From NCBI GenBank assembly GCA_002440905.1, contig DJWA01000010.1, positions 6,054-12,916 on the forward strand: a stretch of 6,863 bases of DNA. The letters are read 5' to 3'. The notes below the pieces were generated by a model, which made no database searches, had not been told where the DNA came from, and was given only the letters and a program-made list of their open reading frames with translations. Origin of the DNA: Candidatus Roizmanbacteria bacterium UBA6242 (GTDB taxonomy: Bacteria > Patescibacteriota > Microgenomatia > UBA1406 > GWC2-37-13). This document shows positions 1 to 4,345 of this stretch, piece after piece. Numbering within the stretch: position 1 is the stretch's first letter; each line of letters begins with the position of its first letter. The position numbers and the translations under genes are program-made.

Positions 1-837
1 CTTTTTGCAGGACTCATATTTGTTCCTTGGGCCAATAAAGTCTGGAAGGAGCTGACCTTAAAGGAATGGGTGCTGGTTTTTCTGGTTGGCTTTTTCGGGA
101 TCACTATAAACATAGCCTTTTTCTTCATGGGCATCCAAAGGACCGAAAGCATTAATGCGCCGGTCATCGCCTCCTCCGGTCCGATCTTCGTATACATCCT
201 ATCGATCATGTTCCTGAAGGAAAAACCCAAACTCAAAGTCTTATCCGGGATGCTCGTTGCTTTCCTTGGAGTACTTATCATCATATTCTCGCCCATTCTT
301 ATGGACGGCAAGGAATGGGTCTTGGGTGAAATCGAAGGGAACTTTTTCATATTCATCGCCATGTTGGGATGGGTCATGTCAACAATCATCGGGCGGAATA
401 TCTTAAGGAAAGTTTCATATATCCAAGCGTCAGCAATTACATTCCTTTTGTCGTCCCTAACCTTTTTGCCGTTTGTTCCCAAGGAGCTTCAAACCTGGGA
501 CTGGTCGATGCTGAACCTGAACGGTTGGGTCGGGATTATATTCGGGATATTTTTCTCTTCGGCCGCCGCCTACTTCCTTTTCTATTACGGCGTATCCAAA
601 ATCAAAGCCCAGGAGGTCGGTCTTTTCACCTACATTGATCCGATCGTCGCCGTCATGATTGCCGCTCCCCTATTGGGCGAGTTGCCGACGATCTATTATC
701 TTATAGGGACAATCCTTGTCATGGGCGGAATCTATTACGCCGAAGGGAGGATGAACTATCACCCGCTATACCTTTTTATAAAAAAACGAAGCGCCCCCTT
801 GAGGCACGTCCTTAACCGTCTTGAGAAGTTCTCATGA
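1..837 (+). CDS. EamA/DMT family transporter, 5'-truncated by window edge
   Basis: This frame is open from the first base, so the gene begins upstream; 278 residues are visible and perhaps 20-40 N-terminal residues are missing, since EamA proteins are usually about 290-310 aa. An internal GTG at 70 is not a credible start because it cuts into the first repeat. Two homologous halves are visible. The first carries SSGPIFVYILSIMFLKEKPK (residues 58-77) and the second the equivalent TYIDPIVAVMIAAPLLGELP (210-229). Each is followed by a Gly-rich helix (about 78-97 and 231-246). I count roughly eight remaining hydrophobic helices and a basic cytoplasmic tail. The family (10-TMS drug/metabolite transporter superfamily) exports or imports small metabolites across the inner membrane; the substrate cannot be told here. 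The stop is TGA, 12 nt before galE, on the same strand. Family assignment is firm and specificity unknown. Confidence 0.9.
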   Translation, partial: LFAGLIFVPWANKVWKELTLKEWVLVFLVGFFGITINIAFFFMGIQRTESINAPVIASSGPIFVYILSIMFLKEKPKLKVLSGMLVAFLGVLIIIFSPILMDGKEWVLGEIEGNFFIFIAMLGWVMSTIIGRNILRKVSYIQASAITFLLSSLTFLPFVPKELQTWDWSMLNLNGWVGIIFGIFFSSAAAYFLFYYGVSKIKAQEVGLFTYIDPIVAVMIAAPLLGELPTIYYLIGTILVMGGIYYAEGRMNYHPLYLFIKKRSAPLRHVLNRLEKFS

Positions 838-849
838 TAAAATATATAT
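835..849 (+). promoter_or_regulatory. putative extended -10 promoter for galE (leaderless)
   Basis: The TGA stop of the transporter (835-837) is directly followed by TAAAAT (838-843), giving TGA-TAAAAT, an extended -10 pattern (TGn plus a 5/6 match to TATAAT). A start 7 nt past the hexamer falls at 850, the A of the galE ATG, which would make a leaderless mRNA. No -35 box with normal spacing is seen and there is no Shine-Dalgarno site in the 12-nt gap. The gap is A+T-only, so chance resemblance is a real alternative, as is cotranscription with the transporter. Confidence 0.4.
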
Positions 850-1854
850 ATGGATAAAATTCTAATAACCGGTGCCGGCGGGTACATCGGGTCGGTTTCG
901 GCCAAACTTTTTCTTGACAAGGGTTACGAGGTTGTGGCTGTTGATAACTTTGCCACAGGCTACAAAAAACCTTTGGAATATTTGAAGAAAAATTACCCCG
1001 GGAAGTTCGGCTTTTACGATGTCGACCTCACCGGTGATGTCTCCAAAGTTTTCGAAAAGGAAAAAGGCATACAGGCGGTTATTCATTATGCCGCCTCATG
1101 CATAGTTGATGAATCGATGAAGAATCCCGGCAAATACTTCTCCAACAACGTCGCCGCAACCGCCAACCTGTTAAGCGCAATGGATAAACACGACGTCAAG
1201 AACATTATTTTCTCTTCAACCTGTGCCGTCTATGGAGAGGCGATATATTACCCTATAAACGAAAAACACCCTCTTAACCCAACAACTCCCTACGGAGCGT
1301 CTAAGAAAATGGCTGAGGAAGTCATCCAATGGTACGGCAAACTCAGAAAATTCAACTATATGATCCTCCGTTACTTCAATGTCTGCGGAGCCTCAGATGA
1401 CGGGACAGTCGGCGACTCTAAGAAACCGTCGAGCCTTCTAGTGCAAAACGCCGTTAGAGGGGCGCTCGGAATTGAAAAGTTCTACCTTACTTGCCCCGAA
1501 GTTGACACCCCCGATAAAACGCCAATAAGAGATTACGTCAATGTCGTTGATTTGAACGAGGCCCATCTTAAGGCGTACGAATACATAAAGAAGACCGGCA
1601 ACAGCGATATTATTAACTTGGGCACGGGAACCGGCAATTCGGTTCTTGAGGTCGTTCAGCAGGTAAAGAAAATCACGGGTAAGGAAATCCCTGTTGAAAA
1701 AGCTAATACCAGACAGGGCGACGACGCCAAAAAAGTAGCGGATATAAAGAGAGCGAGGGAGGTATTGGGCTGGGAACCAAAGCGAACGATTGAGGATTCC
1801 GTCAAATCGCTTGTTGAGTGGTACAAAAACCACCCCCAAGGCTGGGATAAGTGA
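850..1854 (+). CDS. galE: UDP-glucose 4-epimerase
   Basis: A 334-residue short-chain dehydrogenase of the extended type, matching the usual GalE length. It interconverts UDP-glucose and UDP-galactose (or the N-acetyl forms) in the cytoplasm using bound NAD. The N-terminal Rossmann motif is GAGGYIGS (residues 8-15, Gly8/Gly11/Gly14), with an acidic residue ending strand 2 at VDNFATG (31-37). The catalytic set is Ser123/Thr124 in FSSTCAVYGE and Tyr148/Lys152 in YGASK. RYFNVCGA (174-181), IRDYVNVVDLNEAHL (226-240) and the C-terminal TRQGDDAKKVADIKRA (287-302) are GalE hallmarks. The ATG was chosen because the glycine motif begins immediately after it. There is no Shine-Dalgarno site. It lies 12 nt after the transporter and just before tRNA-Gly. 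It likely feeds galactose-type sugars to surface glycan synthesis, which fits the glycosyltransferases further right. Specificity for UDP-Glc versus UDP-GlcNAc cannot be fixed by eye. Confidence 0.93.
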   Translation: MDKILITGAGGYIGSVSAKLFLDKGYEVVAVDNFATGYKKPLEYLKKNYPGKFGFYDVDLTGDVSKVFEKEKGIQAVIHYAASCIVDESMKNPGKYFSNNVAATANLLSAMDKHDVKNIIFSSTCAVYGEAIYYPINEKHPLNPTTPYGASKKMAEEVIQWYGKLRKFNYMILRYFNVCGASDDGTVGDSKKPSSLLVQNAVRGALGIEKFYLTCPEVDTPDKTPIRDYVNVVDLNEAHLKAYEYIKKTGNSDIINLGTGTGNSVLEVVQQVKKITGKEIPVEKANTRQGDDAKKVADIKRAREVLGWEPKRTIEDSVKSLVEWYKNHPQGWDK

Positions 1855-1860
1855 TATAAT
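1852..1860 (+). promoter_or_regulatory. extended -10 promoter of tRNA-Gly
   Basis: The galE stop codon TGA (1852-1854) runs straight into a perfect TATAAT (1855-1860), giving TGATATAAT, a consensus extended -10 element. The predicted transcription start is about 1867, four bases before the mature tRNA 5' end at 1871. This leaves a very short leader for RNase P. No good -35 hexamer is seen at 17-nt spacing, as expected for an extended -10 promoter. Confidence 0.65.
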
Positions 1861-1870
1861 ATTTTACTTA

Positions 1871-1941
1871 GCGGGATTAGTTCATCGGTAGAACATCTGA
1901 TTTCCAATCAGATAGGACGGGTTCGACTCCCGTATCCCGCT
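1871..1941 (+). tRNA. tRNA-Gly (anticodon UCC)
   Basis: The full cloverleaf can be drawn. The acceptor stem is GCGGGAT (1871-1877) with ATCCCGC (1934-1940), all seven pairs matched. The D stem is GTTC/GAAC (1880-1883/1891-1894) with GG in the loop. The anticodon stem is TCTGA/TCAGA (1896-1900/1908-1912) with loop TTTCCAA, so the anticodon is TCC (1903-1905), reading GGA and GGG. The variable loop is 4 nt. The T stem is ACGGG/CCCGT with loop TTCGACT. The discriminator is U at 1941, the usual identity base for bacterial tRNA-Gly. The 3' CCA is not encoded (CAT follows), so the nucleotidyltransferase must add it. The D arm is compact with a 7-nt loop. Identity is firm. Confidence 0.96.
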
Positions 1942-1948
1942 CATAGAA

Positions 1949-1956
1949 TTTTTTTT
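1949..1956 (+). terminator. T8 tract after tRNA-Gly, possible transcript end
   Basis: A run of eight T residues begins eight bases past the tRNA 3' end, just before the converging DUF1428 gene. No separate hairpin precedes it, apart from the tRNA's own acceptor and T stems. It could act as a simple U-tract release site for the short tRNA transcript. This is weak evidence from sequence alone. Confidence 0.35.
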
Positions 1957-1958
1957 AG

Positions 1959-2339
1959 TTAGCCTCCAACTTCGACCGAGAATCCTCCGTAGGCCATGCG
2001 TTTCATGTCAAACGGCATAACCTTATCTTTGTATTTGTCTTCACTGTTTTTCATTTCTTCCATAACTTTAGCGTTCACCTCATCGCGGTGTTCTTTTGAT
2101 TTGAAAACTATAAACGAAAACCAAACGGTCTCGTCAGGCTTGGCTTGTGCCAACTCTACGAAACTAAGTGCTTTGTTGCCTTCCATTTCCTGAGTTTTCA
2201 TGTCGTCACCCTTACATTCGTAATAATCGAGTGCGCCATTTCTCATCCACATATCGCGCCCTTCAGTCGCCATATTTTTGTATTCTTCGGTCTTGTCCTT
2301 TGGGACCACTAAGACAAAACCATCTACGTACTTAGCCAT
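1959..2339 (-). CDS. DUF1428 (YbaA-like) family protein
   Basis: A 126-residue soluble protein without signal peptide or membrane helix, close to the family's usual length of about 115-125. From memory of E. coli YbaA, the N-terminal KYVDGFVLVVP (residues 3-13), the GALDYYEC segment (35-42, with Glu41) and the C-terminal MPFDMKRMAYGGF (108-120) are diagnostic. The family adopts a ferredoxin-like dimeric alpha/beta fold; no reaction has been assigned, and none is claimed here. The start at 2339 is supported by a good Shine-Dalgarno site (GAAAGGA on the minus strand, 2353-2347) 7 nt upstream, the only clear one before a gene in this window. It stands alone, converging on tRNA-Gly and diverging from the DUF1697 gene. 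The distinct start signal, together with the family's patchy distribution, hints at lateral acquisition, but that is inference. Confidence 0.92.
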   Translation of the reverse strand: MAKYVDGFVLVVPKDKTEEYKNMATEGRDMWMRNGALDYYECKGDDMKTQEMEGNKALSFVELAQAKPDETVWFSFIVFKSKEHRDEVNAKVMEEMKNSEDKYKDKVMPFDMKRMAYGGFSVEVGG

Positions 2340-2346
2340 ATTTATG

Positions 2347-2353
2347 TCCTTTC
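2347..2353 (-). promoter_or_regulatory. Shine-Dalgarno site of the DUF1428 gene
   Basis: On the minus strand GAAAGGA lies 7 nt before the ATG at 2339, matching the 16S anti-SD core. It settles the start codon and contrasts with the other genes here, which lack such a site. Confidence 0.7.
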
Positions 2354-2364
2354 TATAAGTTCAA

Positions 2365-2370
2365 TTTATA
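2365..2370 (-). promoter_or_regulatory. putative -10 box of the DUF1428 gene
   Basis: On the minus strand TATAAA (2370-2365) would place transcription start near 2358, giving a leader of about 19 nt that contains the Shine-Dalgarno site. A -35 element at 16-17 nt spacing is weak (CTTAAC or TCTTAA) and falls inside the inverted repeat at 2384-2404. The whole region is so A+T-rich that chance hits are expected. Confidence 0.35.
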
Positions 2371-2383
2371 ATGTGATACTAAG

Positions 2384-2404
2384 TAAGTTAAGATTATTAA
2401 CTTA
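2384..2404. repeat. 8-bp perfect inverted repeat, candidate operator
   Basis: TAAGTTAA (2384-2391) and TTAACTTA (2397-2404) are exact reverse complements separated by GATTA. The repeat sits in the 152-nt divergent region between the DUF1428 and DUF1697 genes, over the likely -35 area of the DUF1428 promoter. That is where a dimeric repressor could act. A+T-only stems make a stable RNA hairpin unlikely. By hand count the stretch 2341-2491 is about 19 percent G+C, so chance palindromes are not rare. Confidence 0.4.
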
Positions 2405-2477
2405 TATTAAAATTGTAATAGTATATATGGAAAATTGTGCAAGAAAAATGTAAGAAAATGATTTTAGTAGAAATGAT

Positions 2478-2483
2478 TATATT
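2478..2483 (+). promoter_or_regulatory. putative -10 box of the DUF1697 gene
   Basis: TATATT matches TATAAT at 5 of 6 positions and would start transcription near 2490, one or two bases before the ATG at 2492. A TG lies at 2474-2475, one base off ideal extended -10 spacing. There is no Shine-Dalgarno site before this gene, consistent with a leaderless mRNA. Confidence 0.4.
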
Positions 2484-2491
2484 ATGAAATT

Positions 2492-3067
2492 ATGAATAGC
2501 TATCTTGTGTTATTGCGCGGCATCAATGTCGGCGGAAAAAATAGAATACCGATGTTGAGCTTGAAGAAATGTCTGGAAGATGACGGTTTTTCAAATGTTT
2601 TGACATATATTGCCAGCGGTAATGTAATTCTGGAGTCCGACAAAAAGCCCCATGAAATTAAAACCCGGATTGAAGGGATTTTGCCCAAATGTTTCAAGCT
2701 TGATACCAAAATAATAAAAGTTTTAGTATTGACCGGAAGCCAGCTTAAAAACATCATCGACCGCAAACCCAAAGGTTTTGGTGAGGAGCCCGAAAAATAT
2801 CATAGCGATGTAATTTTTCTGATGAATATAGATATCGCTAAGGCAATGCCCGTGTTTGACCCCCGGGAAGGAGTCGATAAAATTTGGCCGGGTAACGGTG
2901 TGATCTATTCCCAAAGGCTGAGTTCACGCCTTACAAAAAGCCGGCTCGGGAAAATCATTGGTACTCCAGTCTATAGATTCATGACGATTCGTAATTGGAG
3001 AACCACGACAAAATTATTGGATCTTATGAAGAAAGGAGGTGAAGGGTTAAAGACTGGTGACATATAG
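2492..3067 (+). CDS. DUF1697 family protein
   Basis: A 191-residue soluble protein, near the usual 175-185 aa of the family. The N-terminal LLRGINVGGKNRIPM (residues 7-21) and YIASGNV (39-45) are the family signature, and the C-terminal YRFMTIRNWRTTTKL (161-175) completes it. No biochemical function is established for DUF1697 and none is inferred here. The ATG at 2492 is preferred because the family signature starts six residues later. The out-of-frame ATG at 2484 is not usable, and no Shine-Dalgarno site precedes the gene. The gene diverges from DUF1428. It ends in TAG with its last base directly against the stop codon of the opposing MORN gene. The tail codons for KKGGE contain a perfect 13-nt match to the complement of the 16S rRNA 3' end (3030-3042), with no start codon at usable distance. 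Confidence 0.92.
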   Translation: MNSYLVLLRGINVGGKNRIPMLSLKKCLEDDGFSNVLTYIASGNVILESDKKPHEIKTRIEGILPKCFKLDTKIIKVLVLTGSQLKNIIDRKPKGFGEEPEKYHSDVIFLMNIDIAKAMPVFDPREGVDKIWPGNGVIYSQRLSSRLTKSRLGKIIGTPVYRFMTIRNWRTTTKLLDLMKKGGEGLKTGDI

Positions 3068-3082
3068 TTACTTTTTCTTTTT
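3056..3082 (+). terminator. weak candidate terminator of the DUF1697 gene
   Basis: GGTGAC (3056-3061) can pair with GTTACT (3067-3072) around loop ATATA. The 6-bp stem includes two G-U pairs and is followed by TTTTCTTTTT (3073-3082). The shape is that of a minimal intrinsic terminator, and it overlaps both abutting stop codons. The T-rich tract also encodes the Lys-rich C-terminus of the opposing gene, so it may exist for that reason alone. In the minus direction no U-tract follows the stem. Confidence 0.3.
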
Positions 3083-3340
3083 GAGTTTACCATCTTCAAA
3101 TACTTCGTCGTATTCGGGTTTGCCTTTCCTGTCATATCTCACCCATCGGCCGTGTTTCTTTCCGTTCTTGAAATGACCTATTTGCCAAAGTTCGCCAGTC
3201 CCGCGATTGAAGATCCACTTCCCCTCCATAACGCCGCCCACCTGTTTACCGCGGGCCCTGACATTACCCGATTTGAAAAAATGCGTGTAAGTATCGCCTT
3301 TTTTCTCCGACATCTTTTGGCCGTTATTGTATGTTTTCAT
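3068..3340 (-). CDS. small MORN/YwqK-like repeat protein
   Basis: A 90-residue protein built of about three imperfect 23-25-residue repeats of the MORN-variant kind. They are roughly 18-42 (aromatic-SGN..., ending MEGKW), 43-66 (TGELWQIGHFKNGKKHGRW) and 67-84 (the partial repeat RYDRKGKPEYDEVFEDG). Repeated Gly, Trp and aromatic positions would form a short beta-hairpin ladder. There is no signal peptide or membrane helix, and the C-terminus is strongly basic (KLKKKK). Some annotated relatives carry the label YwqK-family antitoxin, but no toxin partner is adjacent, so that role is not supported here. The start at 3340 gives a complete first repeat and has an extended -10 box just upstream, with no Shine-Dalgarno site. 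It converges with the DUF1697 gene at zero spacing and diverges from the aldo/keto reductase operon. It is real by its family-like composition; its function is unknown. Confidence 0.8.
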   Translation of the reverse strand: MKTYNNGQKMSEKKGDTYTHFFKSGNVRARGKQVGGVMEGKWIFNRGTGELWQIGHFKNGKKHGRWVRYDRKGKPEYDEVFEDGKLKKKK

Positions 3341-3349
3341 AATTATTTA

Positions 3350-3374
3350 AAAGTATAGCAATATACAATACTTT
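3350..3374. repeat. nested inverted repeats in divergent promoter region
   Basis: AAAGTAT (3350-3356) is an exact inverted repeat of ATACTTT (3368-3374). Inside it, GTATA (3353-3357) and TATAC (3362-3366) pair around GCAA. The elements cover the -10 box of the MORN-like gene in the 85-nt region shared with the reductase promoter. This is a plausible operator, but the low complexity of A+T-rich sequence makes chance possible. Confidence 0.3.
3352..3360 (-). promoter_or_regulatory. extended -10 promoter of the MORN-like gene
   Basis: On the minus strand the sequence TGCTATACT (3360-3352) is an extended -10 element with a 5/6 hexamer. Transcription would start near 3345, leaving about 5 nt before the ATG at 3340. 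No convincing -35 box is seen. Confidence 0.5.
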
Positions 3375-3407
3375 GGAGTTGTTGTTTTCAAGGCCAATCG
3401 CGTGTTA

Positions 3408-3413
3408 TATAAT
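3408..3413 (+). promoter_or_regulatory. -10 box of the reductase-glycosyltransferase operon
   Basis: A perfect TATAAT lies 12 nt before the ATG at 3426, predicting transcription start near 3420 and a leader of about 6 nt. A TG at 3403-3404 gives an alternative extended register, TGTTATATA. No -35 close to consensus is seen (TTTCAA at 3386-3391 has 16-nt spacing). The box argues against the upstream GTG at 3402 as the start codon. Confidence 0.55.
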
Positions 3414-3425
3414 GTAAGAACCATC

Positions 3426-4343
3426 ATGAATAAAAGCATTGTCTTGAATAACGGTCAGGTCATTCCTTCTATTGGCCTTGGTACTTGGAAGTCAGATAAA
3501 AACAAAGTCGGCGACGCCGTATATTATGCGGTCACTGATGCTGACTACCGTCATGTCGACTGCGCGGCCGTTTACGGGAACGAAAAGGAAATAGGCAACG
3601 CTTTCAAGAAAATATTTGAGGGAAATAAGGTAAAAAGGGAGGAAGTGTTTGTAACCAGCAAGCTCTGGAATACCGAACATGATCCGGCTCTGGTTGAGAA
3701 GGCCTGCCGGATGACTCTTGCCGATCTTCAGCTTGAATACCTTGATCTTTATCTTGTTCACTGGGGAATCGCCTTCCCACACGGCGGGGATATCGAACCG
3801 ATGGGTGAAGATGGCCTGGTCAAAACCGTGCCGGTTCCGTTGATTGATACCTGGCGGGCAATGGAAAAGCTTGTCGAGAAAGGACTCGTCAAATCCTTAG
3901 GGGTTGCCAACTATACCATTCCGATGATCGTTGACCTTTTGGCGTATTCTAAGATTAAGCCGGTCATGAACCAGATAGAAGTCCATCCCTACAATTCCCA
4001 AACCGAACTGGTGGAGTTTTGTCATAAGATGGGAATTGCCGTTACCGCCTATTCGCCATTCGGTTCCCAGGGTAAGGAAAAGGATAAGCCCATAAACAAT
4101 CCGGAGATAGCCAAAATCGCCGTGGCGCATAATATGACCCCGGCCCAGATACTGGTTGGATGGTTGAATCAAAGAGGCATAGTGACTATCCCCAAAAGCG
4201 TTAACCACGACAGGATAAAAGCCAACCTTGATGTTTTTAATTTTGAACTGACTCCAAGTGAAATGGATTTGATCGCTAAACTCAACAAGGGTCATCGGTT
4301 TGTCGACCCCATAGACTGGTGGGGTATCCCCTATTTCAAGTAA
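3426..4343 (+). CDS. aldo/keto reductase, aldose/xylose-reductase type
   Basis: A 305-residue NAD(P)H-dependent reductase with the (beta/alpha)8 fold, expected in the cytoplasm, converting aldehydes or aldoses to alcohols. The catalytic tetrad is visible as Asp45, Tyr50 (VDCAAVYGNE), Lys79 (VTSKLWNT) and His112 (LYLVHWG). The cofactor segment IPKSVNHDRIKANL (255-268) carries the Lys-Ser-x-x-x-x-Arg pattern that favours NADPH. The region after His112 is long, and the C-terminal RFVDPIDWWGIPYF (291-304) resembles yeast xylose reductases (RFNDPWDWxxIPIF) more than the short bacterial 2,5-diketogluconate reductases. The ATG at 3426 is chosen over an in-frame GTG at 3402 because the family begins with the MNKSIVLNNGQVIPSIGLGTW strand and a TATAAT lies between the two. 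It is the first gene of an operon, 2 nt before a membrane glycosyltransferase. The substrate is unknown; a sugar linked to surface glycan synthesis is a guess from context. Confidence 0.92.
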   Translation: MNKSIVLNNGQVIPSIGLGTWKSDKNKVGDAVYYAVTDADYRHVDCAAVYGNEKEIGNAFKKIFEGNKVKREEVFVTSKLWNTEHDPALVEKACRMTLADLQLEYLDLYLVHWGIAFPHGGDIEPMGEDGLVKTVPVPLIDTWRAMEKLVEKGLVKSLGVANYTIPMIVDLLAYSKIKPVMNQIEVHPYNSQTELVEFCHKMGIAVTAYSPFGSQGKEKDKPINNPEIAKIAVAHNMTPAQILVGWLNQRGIVTIPKSVNHDRIKANLDVFNFELTPSEMDLIAKLNKGHRFVDPIDWWGIPYFK

Positions 4344-4345
4344 TT

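Noticed and set aside
1438..1839. Long open frame on the minus strand inside galE (133 aa)
   Set aside because: It lies wholly antisense to a clear galE gene, has no family motifs, and its composition is what the opposite strand of a G+C-biased third position gives.
1871..1941. tRNA-Gly as an attachment site of an integrated element
   Set aside because: No second copy of the tRNA 3' end and no integrase is visible in the window, so an att site cannot be supported.
3068..3340. Toxin-antitoxin pair of the MORN/YwqK-like gene with DUF1697
   Set aside because: The genes converge rather than form an operon, and DUF1697 has no toxin features; the antitoxin label on relatives is not evidence here.
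3402..3425. GTG start 24 nt upstream of the reductase ATG
   Set aside because: The extra 8 residues do not fit the family, and the segment contains the TATAAT promoter box.
3492..4295. Two minus-strand open frames inside the reductase gene
   Set aside because: Both are antisense to catalytic motifs of the reductase and resemble no known family.
4319..4345. GTG start for the first glycosyltransferase inside the reductase gene
   Set aside because: It would add nine residues before the MKKYIFLILF membrane start and overlap the reductase C-terminus; ATG at 4346 is the natural coupled start.
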